Below are positions 36,730 through 46,649 of a DNA stretch of 64,000 nt, in pieces; within the stretch, counting starts at the first letter, position 1, and every line of letters begins with the position of its first letter. This DNA is from Variovorax paradoxus EPS. GTDB taxonomy: Bacteria; Pseudomonadota; Gammaproteobacteria; Burkholderiales; Burkholderiaceae_C. The stretch is from NCBI RefSeq assembly GCF_000184745.1, contig NC_014931.1:5828001-5892000 (forward strand), read 5' to 3'. The notes under the pieces are model-generated. The model was given only the letters and a program-made list of their open reading frames with translations, did not search any database and was not told the DNA's origin. The position numbers and the translations under genes were made by a program.

Positions 36730-37657
36730 CCTCCCAGGCGCGGCCCGTCGGGTCGGCCATCGCGAGCCGCACCATCTCGATGAAGCGCCGCAGCCGCGCA
36801 GGCTGGAAGCGCGCGGGCGAATAGGTCAGGTACACCGGCAGCGGCGCCGCATGCCACTGCGGCACGAGCTGCACCAGCCGACCGGCGGCGATGTCGTCGT
36901 TCATGAGCCAGGCCGAGCCGATGCAGGCGCCCAGCCCCATGGCCGCCGCGCTGTGCAGCGCATAGAGGCTGTCGGTGCTCAGGCAGGGTCGGATCGGCAC
37001 CCGCGCGATCTCGCCGCTCGGCCGGTGCGTGAGCTGCACCTCGTTGCGATAGAAGGTGCGCAGCGCGAGCCACGGCAGCTCGGCCAGCTCCGACGCGTGC
37101 GTGGGCGGCTTGCGCCCTTCCAGCACCGACGGCGCGGCGACCACCACGCGCGGCACCTCCGAGAGCTTGATGGCCACGGCCATGGTGTCGGTCACCTCGC
37201 CGACCTGGATCGCGCAATCGACGCCCTCGGCGATGAAGTCGGGCCGGCGGTCGTGCAGCAGCCATTCGACGGACACCCGCGGATAGGCGCGCAGGTAATC
37301 GGCCAGCGGCCCGACCAGCAGCCGCTGCCCCAGCGCATGCGGCGCCACCACGCGCAGCGTGCCCTCGGGCTCGTCGCCCACGCCGCGCAGGTCCGCCTCG
37401 AAGGCGCGCCAGTTGGCGATCAGCTCCTTGGCGCGCTCGTAGCAGCGCTCGCCGTCCTCGGTGAGCTTCATGGCGTGCGTGGAGCGGCGCAGCAGCCGCA
37501 CGCCCAGCGAGCGCTCCAGCGCCTGCAGCCGGCGGCTCACGGTGGGCTGGGTCGCGTCCATCCGCAGTGCGGCGGCCGAGAGGCTGCCGGCTTCGACGAT
37601 GTGGATGAAGGTCTGCATCAGCTCGATGCGGTCGGCGGCGGGGGGTGAATGGGGCAT
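36710..37657 (-). CDS. LysR family transcription regulator
   Basis: The 315-residue protein has the LysR winged helix (FIHIVEAGSLSAAALRMDATQPTVSRRLQALERSLG) and an effector domain with the NEVQLTH and LGACIGSAWL segments. It is divergent from an MFS transporter across about 115 bases, the classical arrangement where the LysR protein activates the transporter and represses itself. ATG 37657 is preceded by CCAGGAA at very short spacing. An upstream extension would add 34 residues without domain sense. Its 3' end overlaps the TetR gene. Confidence 0.92.
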   Translation of the reverse strand: MPHSPPAADRIELMQTFIHIVEAGSLSAAALRMDATQPTVSRRLQALERSLGVRLLRRSTHAMKLTEDGERCYERAKELIANWRAFEADLRGVGDEPEGTLRVVAPHALGQRLLVGPLADYLRAYPRVSVEWLLHDRRPDFIAEGVDCAIQVGEVTDTMAVAIKLSEVPRVVVAAPSVLEGRKPPTHASELAELPWLALRTFYRNEVQLTHRPSGEIARVPIRPCLSTDSLYALHSAAAMGLGACIGSAWLMNDDIAAGRLVQLVPQWHAAPLPVYLTYSPARFQPARLRRFIEMVRLAMADPTGRAWEVKASSS

Positions 37658-37676
37658 TTCCTGGCTCTTTATGCGC

Positions 37677-37689
37677 GTCTCGTATAGAC
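37677..37689. promoter_or_regulatory. Candidate LysR box
   Basis: GTCTCGTATAGAC is a 13-base interrupted palindrome (GTCT, five bases, AGAC) midway between the LysR gene and the MFS gene. It fits the T-N11-A form of LysR recognition sites. Confidence 0.5.
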
Positions 37690-37770
37690 ATTGTGCGACT
37701 CGCGGGGCTACCAAGTCACTCCTGAGAGGAGCACATTTCAGCCCTAGCCAGAAAACCAAGGGTTATCACC

Positions 37771-38997
<1,227 letters not shown>

Positions 38998-39016
38998 GCC
39001 GGCCCGCGCCGGTGCC

Positions 39017-40798
39017 TCAGTCGGCGCAGCGGAAGGAGGCCGCGAGGTTCACGTCGCCGGCCCCCTTGTACTGCGGCCACTTCGGGTAGTCGCACAGCGG
39101 CCGGGTGCGGCCGGGGACGCCCGCCGTGTCGGTCGTCACCTGCCCTGCGGGGGCTGCGCCCTTCTCGGCCCATTGCTCCAGCGCCGTGAGCGAATCCCAG
39201 GTCGCATTGAAGACGCTGCTCACCGCATGGCCGAGGCCCGCGACCTCGTAGTACCGAACGAAGGAATCGACCTCCGCAAGCCCCAGCCGCGACTGCAGCC
39301 GCTGGTAGTACTGCTCGGTGGCGCGCGTGCTCACCAGCACGTCGGCCAGGCCGTGGGCCAGCAGCAGCTTGCCGCCGCGCGCCTTGAACGCCGAGATGTC
39401 GGTGCTGACATCCAGTTGCGTGCTCAGCGCGCTGATGCGGTTGGCCCACGGGCCGGCGTTCTCCGGATCGAGCGAGAGCGAGTCGTAGAGCGGATCGCGC
39501 GTCACCGAGTACTTGATCCACTGATCGGTCAGCACGCTGACATAGGGCGCGGTCGCCGGCATCGGCCGCCCCGGCTGCGAGGTGCCGAACGCCAGGAAGG
39601 TCACCACAGGCTCGAGCGGCGAAGTCCAGGTGGTGATGCCCAGGTCCGCACCCCACACGTTGTAGCCCGGGTACTGCGTCTCCCCGCTCGCGAGCAGGTA
39701 GTTGAAGTTGGTCGGCGTGTCGATCGTCTTCAGTGCCGCGATCTGCGCATCCGAGAGGCAGGTGTTGCCGGTGTCGGCGCCGCCCGCGCAGCGCACCGGA
39801 ACGCCCGCCAGCGTGGCCGTCGACGGATCGAAGCGCGCGTTGCAGAGGTTCTGGTTGCTGATGAGGCCGTCGGTGGCGCCGTCGAGCGCATCGCACGCCT
39901 CCATCGCGGCCTTGTAGAGCACCTCGCGCTTGGGCACGTTGGGGTAGGCGCCCGGCTGTGCGAGCGCGCGGCTCATGCGGTGCCCGGCCAGCAGCGCCGC
40001 TGCATCGTTCCACGCCGGGTACCACGCGATCGCGCCGTCCCAGTCCGCGGGCCAGCGCTGGATGGCCGTCAGCGCTTCGCGCCCGCCGGTCGAGCCGCCC
40101 GCGAAATACGCCTTCACCGGGCTCGCGGCGTAGCGTGCCTTCACCAGCGACAGCGCCACGTCGTGCACCTTCTTGAGCACGTCGCCGCCGAAGTTGCGCA
40201 CGGCCTCGTCGTTCAGGCCGAAGGAGCCGTCCTGCGAACCGAGTGCGTTGGCCTGGTGGCCCGAGTCGCTCGCGAAGGTGGCGTAGCCGCGGCCGAGCGG
40301 CGTGGGCTGGTCGACGGGGCCGTTGGGCACATTGCCCTTCACGTTCGGGATCGTGCCGTTGAACCCGCCGCCGCCGAACATGACGACCTTCTGGTTCCAG
40401 CGCGTGGGCAGCGCCAACTGGAAGAGGATGTTGGGCGCAGCCGGATCGACCGGCGCGATCTTGCCCGCGACCTCGCAGTACTCGGGCACGGCGGCCGCGC
40501 CGCTTCCGCTCGCGGCCACGGTCTTGACGGACGTGACGGTGGCGCCGGAGGTGGGCAGGCCGATGGCCGATGCGGCAACGGCCATGCCCTGCAGCTGGTC
40601 GCAGGTGAGCGCCGCAGGCTGCGAAGGCGGCGGCGGAGAAGCCGGTGGCGGCGACGCGGGCGGTGGCGCGGCCGGGGGCAGGGTCACGAACGGGAAGCCG
40701 CCGCCGCCACTGCCGCCCCCACCGCAGCCGGCGAGCATGGCCGTCGCTGCGAGGCAGGCTGCGGCCATCAGGGCCAGGTCTCTGTTGCTGGATTTCAT
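39017..40798 (-). CDS. Tannase/feruloyl-esterase family lipoprotein
   Basis: The 593-residue precursor has a lipoprotein signal with lipobox LAGC (Cys25). After a Gly-rich stretch follows a Pro/Ala/Ser spacer (about residues 38-60). The alpha/beta-hydrolase domain carries the nucleophile Ser236 in FAGGSTGGREAL, the acid Asp in HGLADVLV and the His in AGLGHAVS. Tannase-family enzymes hydrolyse aromatic esters (gallate, ferulate, MHET-like). Outer-surface or periplasmic anchoring would let it act on imported plant phenolics. GGAGA lies before the ATG. The promoter region contains a motif shared with the BKACE operon further on. Confidence 0.9.
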   Translation of the reverse strand: MKSSNRDLALMAAACLAATAMLAGCGGGGSGGGGFPFVTLPPAAPPPASPPPASPPPPSQPAALTCDQLQGMAVAASAIGLPTSGATVTSVKTVAASGSGAAAVPEYCEVAGKIAPVDPAAPNILFQLALPTRWNQKVVMFGGGGFNGTIPNVKGNVPNGPVDQPTPLGRGYATFASDSGHQANALGSQDGSFGLNDEAVRNFGGDVLKKVHDVALSLVKARYAASPVKAYFAGGSTGGREALTAIQRWPADWDGAIAWYPAWNDAAALLAGHRMSRALAQPGAYPNVPKREVLYKAAMEACDALDGATDGLISNQNLCNARFDPSTATLAGVPVRCAGGADTGNTCLSDAQIAALKTIDTPTNFNYLLASGETQYPGYNVWGADLGITTWTSPLEPVVTFLAFGTSQPGRPMPATAPYVSVLTDQWIKYSVTRDPLYDSLSLDPENAGPWANRISALSTQLDVSTDISAFKARGGKLLLAHGLADVLVSTRATEQYYQRLQSRLGLAEVDSFVRYYEVAGLGHAVSSVFNATWDSLTALEQWAEKGAAPAGQVTTDTAGVPGRTRPLCDYPKWPQYKGAGDVNLAASFRCAD

Positions 40799-40885
40799 GG
40801 GTCTGTCTCCGATGCCTTTGTGAGTTGCGTACACGGCCTTCTTTCGAGGCCCGACAAAGTCTCGCGCGCGCCCCTCTCGAATCCA

Positions 40886-40923
40886 ATGTGCGAACCCGAC
40901 ATCGGCGGGGCACATCCGATGTG
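40886..40923. promoter_or_regulatory. Motif pair ATGTGCG ... CACATCCGATGTG upstream of tannase
   Basis: ATGTGCG (40886-40892) and the palindrome CACATCCGATGTG (40911-40923) lie about 90-125 bases upstream of the tannase start. The same two words occur at 48831-48868. A shared regulator is likely. Confidence 0.5.
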
Positions 40924-40967
40924 GTGCCCCCATGCAGTGAAAACCCTCGCCGCGCGCTTTGTTCGGG

Positions 40968-41873
40968 TTACGCGCCGGGCAGCGCCATCTCGATGCCGGC
41001 CTTGGAAAGCTCCAGCTGGTATTGCTCGAACCCCGTGCCGGGCACGCGCTCGTCCTGGCGGTCGAGGATCTCGTCCATGCGCGAACGGATGTGCGCCACC
41101 GGGTCTTCCGCGTCGCCGATGAAGATGCCCTGCGTCATCGTGATGTTCGCGCTCTCGAAGCTGCCGGCGCCCGCGAGCAGGATGGTGCGTGTCGGCGCGT
41201 CCTCGCCGACGAGTGCGACGAGCCCCGGGCTCACGTTGTCCGGCGCGAGCCGGGCCAGCGCTTCGGGCGGCAGCACGCCTTCGGTCATGGCCGTCGCCGC
41301 CGTGGGCGCGAGGCAGTTCACGCGAATGTTCTGCTTCGCGCCTTCGAGCGCGAGCGTCTGCATGAGGCCCACGAGCGCCATCTTCGCGGCGCTGTAGTTC
41401 GACTGGCCGAAGTTGCCGTACAGGCCCGATGAAGAGGTCGTCATCACGATGCGCCCGTAGCGGCGCTCGCGCATGTGCTCCCACACCGCCTTCACGCAGT
41501 GGACGGTGCCCATCAGGTGCACGTCCATCACGCGCCGGAAATCGTCGAGCGACATCTTCGAGAAGGTCTTGTCGCGCAGCACGCCCGCGTTGTTCACGAG
41601 GATGTCGATGCGGCCCCATTCGCCGATGGCGCGCGCGGCCATCTGCTCCATCTGCGCGAAATCGGTGACGTCGCCGCCGTCGGCGATGGCCAAGCCGCCG
41701 GCCCGCACGATCTCGTCGGCGACTGCGCGCCCCGGCGAGCCTTCGTGCCGGCCCGCCACGTCGTTGACCACGACACGCGCGCCATGCCGGGCGAGCGCCA
41801 GCGCATGCGCCTTGCCCAGGCCGCTGCCGGCCCCGGTGACGATGGCCACGCGGCCGTCCAAGAACTTCTTCAT
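40968..41873 (-). CDS. SDR oxidoreductase with C-terminal extension
   Basis: The 301-residue enzyme has TGAGSGLG, NNAG, catalytic Ser in TTSSSGLYG, and Tyr-Lys in NYSAAKMAL. It resembles the short-chain dehydrogenase half of peroxisomal-type multifunctional enzymes (Fox2-like) with a 45-residue C-terminal tail (FIGDAEDPV onwards). Such proteins oxidise 3-hydroxyacyl-CoA. It is the last gene of the BKACE operon, 43 bases after the BKACE stop. Confidence 0.88.
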   Translation of the reverse strand: MKKFLDGRVAIVTGAGSGLGKAHALALARHGARVVVNDVAGRHEGSPGRAVADEIVRAGGLAIADGGDVTDFAQMEQMAARAIGEWGRIDILVNNAGVLRDKTFSKMSLDDFRRVMDVHLMGTVHCVKAVWEHMRERRYGRIVMTTSSSGLYGNFGQSNYSAAKMALVGLMQTLALEGAKQNIRVNCLAPTAATAMTEGVLPPEALARLAPDNVSPGLVALVGEDAPTRTILLAGAGSFESANITMTQGIFIGDAEDPVAHIRSRMDEILDRQDERVPGTGFEQYQLELSKAGIEMALPGA

Positions 41874-41916
41874 TGCTACTCCTGATTGATATGAATGGCT
41901 TGTTTCGCCCGGGCGT

Positions 41917-42864
41917 TCAGAACGCGACCGCGTCGCGGCCCTTCAGGCCCAGCATGGCGCGCGCCTCGTCGGGGGTGGCGATCTCGAGCGAGAGCTCTTC
42001 GAGGATCCGGCGGATCTTTCTCACCTGCTCGGCGCACGACTTCGCGAGCTGCCCCTTGGCGAGGTAGAGGCTGTCCTCCAGACCCACGCGCACATTGCCG
42101 CCCATCACCGCGCCCATGGTCAACAGCGGCATCTGGTGGCGGCCCGCGCCGAGGATCGAGAAGCGGTAGCCGTCGCGCCCGAAGAGGCGGTCGGCGGTGG
42201 TGCGCATCACCACGAGGTTCTCCGGGTCCGGCCCGAGGCCGCCCAGGATGCCGTAGATGCTCTGGATGAAGAGCGGCCCCGTGATGAGTCCCTCGTCCAC
42301 GAAGTGCGCGAGGTTGTAGAGATGGCCTACGTCGTAGCACTCGAACTCGAAGCGCGTGCCGCAGTCATCGCCCAGCACTTTCAGGATGTGCTTGATGTCG
42401 CGGAAGGTGTTGCGAAAGATCAAGTCCTCCATGCCTTCGACGTACGGCTTCTCCCACTCGTGCTTCCACTCGGCGATGCGCCGCGCGGCCGGGTGGATCG
42501 AGAAGTTCATCGAGCCCATGTTCAGCGAGCACATCTCGGGCTTGGCCTGCAGTGGATAAGCCAGCCGCTCCTCGAGCGTCATGCGCGTGCTGCCGCCGGT
42601 CGTGATGTTGATGACCGCGTCGGTGGCATCGCGGATGCGGGGCACGAACGCATCGAAGATCTTCGGGTCGGCCGAGGGCCGGCCGTCCTTCGGATCGCGC
42701 GCATGCAGGTGCAGGATGGCGGCGCCGGCCTCCGCGGCCTCGATGGCCTGCTCGGCGATCTGGTCGGGCGTGAGCGCCAGGTGCTCGGACATCGTCGGCG
42801 TGTGGACCGAGCCGGTGACCGCGCAGGAAATGATGACCTTGTCTTGGGTGGTTGTGGTTGCCAT
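41917..42864 (-). CDS. BKACE family beta-keto acid cleavage enzyme (DUF849)
   Basis: The 315-residue TIM-barrel protein has the metal motif LHLHARDPKDGRPS (two His ligands). Other family positions include NITTGGS and EFECYDVGHL. BKACE enzymes use a zinc site to join a beta-keto acid with acetyl-CoA, yielding acetoacetate and the CoA ester of the remaining fragment. Known members act on 3-keto-5-aminohexanoate and dehydrocarnitine, but specificity cannot be read here. It lies between the SDR and the LIV transporter on one strand. Confidence 0.92.
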   Translation of the reverse strand: MATTTTQDKVIISCAVTGSVHTPTMSEHLALTPDQIAEQAIEAAEAGAAILHLHARDPKDGRPSADPKIFDAFVPRIRDATDAVINITTGGSTRMTLEERLAYPLQAKPEMCSLNMGSMNFSIHPAARRIAEWKHEWEKPYVEGMEDLIFRNTFRDIKHILKVLGDDCGTRFEFECYDVGHLYNLAHFVDEGLITGPLFIQSIYGILGGLGPDPENLVVMRTTADRLFGRDGYRFSILGAGRHQMPLLTMGAVMGGNVRVGLEDSLYLAKGQLAKSCAEQVRKIRRILEELSLEIATPDEARAMLGLKGRDAVAF

Positions 42865-42903
42865 GTCGGGATTCGCAGCGGTGAATGGAAAAAGAGAAAG
42901 GCG

Positions 42904-43626
42904 TCAGACCGCGAGCCACTCGGCCACGAGCTTCTCGTCGGCCGCCAGCTCCTGCGGCGTGCCCTCGAAGACGATGCGCCCGTGTCCCATCACGCACACG
43001 CGCGTGGAGACCTTCAGCGCAATGGCCAGCTTCTGCTCGACCAGCACGACCGAGACGCCCTTGCGGTGCATGTCGCGGATGCATTCGGCGACCTGCGCGA
43101 CGATCTTGGGCGCAAGGCCCTCGGTGGGTTCGTCGATCAGCAGCACCAGCGGATTGCCCAGCAGCGAGCGGCACATCGTGAGCATCTGCTGCTCGCCGCC
43201 GGACATGCTGCCGGCCTTGGTGTTGCGGCGCTCCTTGAGGCGCGGGAAGTAGTCGAACATCTCCTCGATGCGCCAGCGGTGCGCGCCGGGCACGGGCGTC
43301 TGCTCGCCCATGCGCAGGTTCTCGTCGACCGTGAGGTTGGCGAACACCTCGCGCTCTTCGGGCACGTAGCCGATGCCGGCGCGGCAGATGGCGTAGGGCC
43401 TTGCGCCCGCGAGTTCGCGGCCCTGCAGCCGGATGTGGCCGGAGGTCGGCGTGACCAGCCCCATCACGGCCTTCATCGTGGTCGAGCGCCCTGAGCCGTT
43501 GCGGCCGAGCAGGCTCACGACTTCGTTGCGCGCGACCTGCAGGTTCACGCCATGCAGGATGTGGCTCTTGCCGTAGTGGGCGTGCAGGTCTTCGACGTGC
43601 AGCAGGGTTTCGGCGGCGGCGCTCAT
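42904..43626 (-). CDS. livF: Branched-chain-type ABC transporter ATPase LivF
   Basis: The 240-residue protein has the LivF order of motifs: Walker A GRNGSGRST, the Q loop, signature MSGGEQQML and Walker B LLIDEP. The Walker A lysine is Arg (codon CGC, residue 47). Variants of this kind are known to me in Burkholderiales LivF but should be checked. It ends the importer that also includes LivG, LivM, LivH and LivK. Its ATG overlaps the livG TGA (ATGA). Confidence 0.92.
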   Translation of the reverse strand: MSAAAETLLHVEDLHAHYGKSHILHGVNLQVARNEVVSLLGRNGSGRSTTMKAVMGLVTPTSGHIRLQGRELAGARPYAICRAGIGYVPEEREVFANLTVDENLRMGEQTPVPGAHRWRIEEMFDYFPRLKERRNTKAGSMSGGEQQMLTMCRSLLGNPLVLLIDEPTEGLAPKIVAQVAECIRDMHRKGVSVVLVEQKLAIALKVSTRVCVMGHGRIVFEGTPQELAADEKLVAEWLAV

Positions 43627-44378
43627 GCGGCCACCTCCTCGCCCAGGTAGGCTTCCTTCACGCTCGCGTTGGCGCGGATCTCGTCGGGCGTGCCGGTCGC
43701 GATCACTTGGCCGTAGACCAGCACGCTGATGCGGTCGCTGAGCGAGAACACCACGTCCATGTCGTGCTCCACGAGCATCAGCGCGCGCCCTTTGGTCACT
43801 TCGAGGATCAGCTCGGCGGTGTAGTGCGTTTCCTCGTTCGACATTCCAGCCATCGGCTCGTCCAGGAGGATCACCTTCGGGTCGGAGGCGAGCGTCATCG
43901 CGATCTCGAGCGAACGCTGCTCGGAGTACGCCATCTCGCCGGCGATGGCGCCCGCCCGGCTTGTCAGCCGCACCAGTTCCAGCAAGCGGTACGTTTCTTC
44001 GCGGACGCGCCGGTCGCTATCGATGAATTTCCAGAACGCATACGCGAGCCCGTGCGGACGCATCACGGCGAGGCGGATGTTCTCGAACACGCTGAGCTTC
44101 GGAAAGATGTTGGTGATCTGGAACGAGCGCGCCAGGCCCAGCCGGTTGATCGCCTGCGGCGTGCGGCCGCCGATGGAATGCCCGTCGAAATGGACCGTGC
44201 CGGCGCTCGGCGCGAGGTGCCCCGAGATGAGATGGAAGAGCGTGGACTTGCCCGCGCCGTTCGGGCCGATGAGCGCGTGCCTTTCGGTGCCGAGCAGGTC
44301 GAGGTCCACGCCGCGCATGATTTCCGTTGGGCCGAAGGACTTGCGCAGCCCGCGGATGCTGAGGATCGGATCGCTCAT
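43623..44378 (-). CDS. livG: Branched-chain-type ABC transporter ATPase LivG
   Basis: The 251-residue protein has Walker A GPNGAGKST, LivG insert NIFPKLSVFENIRLAVM, signature YSEQRSLEIAMTL and Walker B VILLDEP. It is canonical. The ATG has GGGAGGT before it and overlaps the livM TGA (ATGA). Together with LivF it forms the ATPase heterodimer of the importer. Confidence 0.93.
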   Translation of the reverse strand: MSDPILSIRGLRKSFGPTEIMRGVDLDLLGTERHALIGPNGAGKSTLFHLISGHLAPSAGTVHFDGHSIGGRTPQAINRLGLARSFQITNIFPKLSVFENIRLAVMRPHGLAYAFWKFIDSDRRVREETYRLLELVRLTSRAGAIAGEMAYSEQRSLEIAMTLASDPKVILLDEPMAGMSNEETHYTAELILEVTKGRALMLVEHDMDVVFSLSDRISVLVYGQVIATGTPDEIRANASVKEAYLGEEVAA

Positions 44379-45619
44379 GCGGCACCTCCCGCGCGCTCGG
44401 TGGCCTGCTTGAGGTGCCGCTGCCCGACCCACGCGAGCAAAGCGCCCGCACCGATGAGCACCACCGGCACCGCCCACGTCGCCACTGCCGTCGGCGACCA
44501 GGCGCGCGCGAGCAGCGTGACCGGCGGCCAAGCGCCGCCCGCGGCGAGCTTGGCCATTGCGCGGTAGTCCTGCGAGAAGATGCGCTGCAGCATCTCGACC
44601 GCGAACGCGCCGCCCATGCTCAGCAGCACCGCCGCGGCGATGGACAGCAGCACCAGTGGCACGAGGCGCGCGATGCCGATGCTTTGGCGCAGTCGCCCGG
44701 TGGTGCCGATGAGACCGGCGAGCCCCGAGGGCATGAACATCATCACGAGCACGAACAGGATTCCCTGGTAGAGCAGCCACGACTGCGTGAGGTCGGAGAC
44801 GGCGTAGCCGAAGAAGGTCATGAGCGCCGCGCCGAACGCGGGACCGAGGAACACCTTCACGCCGCCGATGTATGTGTTGAGAACGACGGCGGCCGAAAGC
44901 GCCGGATCGAACACCACGTAGTTCGCCGATTCGTTCGACACCACCTGCAGGCCGCCCGCGATGCCCGAGAACATCGCCGAGATCGCGAACACCAGCATGC
45001 CCAGGCCGTGCACGTTGTAGCCGAGGAAGCGCAGCCGGTGGCTGTTTTCGCGGAGGCCGTAGGCGAGACGGCCCATGGGCGTGCGCGTGAACAGGTACAG
45101 CAGCAACACCGACAGCAGCACCCACGCGAGCGTGAGGTAGTACACCTGCGTGGTCGATCCGAAATCGAGGCCCCATGCCGGCATGCGCATGGTGGACACG
45201 CCGGCCTCGCCGCCGAAGAGGCCCTTGAGGTGTGGCGCGAGCGAGTGCACCAGCTCGGCGATGGCTAGCGTGATCATCGCGAAGTAGGTGCCGGTGCGCT
45301 TGGTCGCGAACCAGCCGGCGATGCCGCCGAAGACCAGGCCGCAGGCGGCGCCCGCGAGCGGCATCAGGGGCGTGGGCAGGAGGCCCGCGCCGCCGATGGC
45401 GTTCATCGCATGCACGGTGCCGAACGCGCCGACACCGAAATAGGCAGCGTGCCCGAAGGACAGCATGCCCGCCTGCCCGCACAGCAGGTTGTAGGCGCTC
45501 GCGAACAGCGCGGCGATGAGCATCTGGATGGCCGCGTTCAGCAGCCCCTGCGACAGCAGGAAAGGCAGCGCGGCGAGCGCCGCGACGCCCGCGAGGACGA
45601 GGAGAAGCGCCGTCTTCAT
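44375..45619 (-). CDS. livM: Branched-chain-type ABC permease LivM, C-terminally extended
   Basis: The 414-residue protein has the LivM core of about eight membrane helices with conserved CGQAGMLSFGHAAYFGVGA and the EAA-type loop RLRFLGYNV. The C-terminus is about 80 residues longer than usual, with two further hydrophobic segments (SIAAAVLLSMGG and VPVVLIGAGALLAWVG). The extra part has no recognisable domain. Confidence 0.9.
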   Translation of the reverse strand: MKTALLLVLAGVAALAALPFLLSQGLLNAAIQMLIAALFASAYNLLCGQAGMLSFGHAAYFGVGAFGTVHAMNAIGGAGLLPTPLMPLAGAACGLVFGGIAGWFATKRTGTYFAMITLAIAELVHSLAPHLKGLFGGEAGVSTMRMPAWGLDFGSTTQVYYLTLAWVLLSVLLLYLFTRTPMGRLAYGLRENSHRLRFLGYNVHGLGMLVFAISAMFSGIAGGLQVVSNESANYVVFDPALSAAVVLNTYIGGVKVFLGPAFGAALMTFFGYAVSDLTQSWLLYQGILFVLVMMFMPSGLAGLIGTTGRLRQSIGIARLVPLVLLSIAAAVLLSMGGAFAVEMLQRIFSQDYRAMAKLAAGGAWPPVTLLARAWSPTAVATWAVPVVLIGAGALLAWVGQRHLKQATERAGGAA

Positions 45620-45623
45620 CGCG

Positions 45624-46565
45624 TCACGCCTTCTCGCCCATGAGGCCGCTGGGCCGCACGAGCAGGATCAGCAGCATCAGCGCGAAGGGAATGGTCGCGG
45701 ACAGGCTGGAGATCTTCAGCGTCATCAGGCCGCCCACGCTCGTGGCCCATTCGCCTGCGCCGAAGAGCGCAAACAGGTCGGCGAGGCTGCGGTCCACGCC
45801 GACGGCCAGCGAGGTGACGACGCCGATCAGCAGCGAAGCCAGCATCGCCCCGCCGAGCGAGCCCAGCCCACCGACCACGACCACCACGAACACCATCACG
45901 CCGAGTTCGAGCGCCATGTTGGGGTTCGTCGTGTAGAACGCGCCGGCCACCGCGCCCGCCAGGCCCGCGAGCGCAGCGCCCACGCCGAAGACACCCATGA
46001 AGACCAGCGGCACGTTGTGCCCCAGCGCCTCCGCCATGCGCGGCTTGTAGATGGCCGAGCGCACCACGATGCCCACGCGCGTGCGCGTCAGCAGCAGGTA
46101 GATGACCACGAACATCGCGATGGCGACGCCGCCCATCAGGAGGCGGTACACCGGGTACTGCGAGCCGCCGACCGTGAAGGCCGACACATCGAGCGCCGCG
46201 GGAATCCGGTAGTCGACCGGGTAGTTGCCGAAGAAGAGCTTGATCGATTCGGCAACGATGAACGAGAGGCCGAAGGTCAGGAGCAGCTCATGCGCATGCC
46301 CGTGGTGGTGCACCCGCCGCAGGAAGAAGCGCTCGACCACCACACCCACCAGTCCCACGAGCACCGGCGAGACAAGGAGCGCGAGCCAGAAGCCGATGGC
46401 GCCCTGCAGCGTGTACGCGAAGTACGCCCCGAGCATGTAGAACGAGGCGTGCGCGAAATTGAGCACGCCCATCATTCCGAAGATGAGCGTGAGCCCGGCC
46501 GACACCATGAACAGCAGCAAGCCGTAGATGACGCCGTTCATGAGGGAAACGATGATCTGGTCCAT
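45624..46565 (-). CDS. livH: Branched-chain-type ABC permease LivH
   Basis: The 313-residue protein has eight membrane segments with the LivH hallmark GMMGVLNFAHASFYMLGAY. It pairs with LivM. It begins after a gap with a stable hairpin that separates it from livK. It starts four bases before the livM ATG in the order of transcription, so the two are tightly linked. Confidence 0.93.
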   Translation of the reverse strand: MDQIIVSLMNGVIYGLLLFMVSAGLTLIFGMMGVLNFAHASFYMLGAYFAYTLQGAIGFWLALLVSPVLVGLVGVVVERFFLRRVHHHGHAHELLLTFGLSFIVAESIKLFFGNYPVDYRIPAALDVSAFTVGGSQYPVYRLLMGGVAIAMFVVIYLLLTRTRVGIVVRSAIYKPRMAEALGHNVPLVFMGVFGVGAALAGLAGAVAGAFYTTNPNMALELGVMVFVVVVVGGLGSLGGAMLASLLIGVVTSLAVGVDRSLADLFALFGAGEWATSVGGLMTLKISSLSATIPFALMLLILLVRPSGLMGEKA

Positions 46566-46596
46566 AGGTTTTCTTCAGCAGCCAAAGCTGCGCCAC

Positions 46597-46616
46597 GCGG
46601 GACGCTCGCGTCCCGC
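46597..46616 (-). terminator. Intercistronic hairpin between livK and livH
   Basis: GCGGGACG (46597-46604) and CGTCCCGC (46609-46616) form a perfect eight-base-pair stem with a four-base loop. There is no T-run, so it is more likely an attenuator or mRNA-stabilising structure allowing high synthesis of the binding protein. Confidence 0.6.
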
Positions 46617-46649
46617 CGGCGTGTTGAAAGTTCAGCGGGAAGCGCAGGC

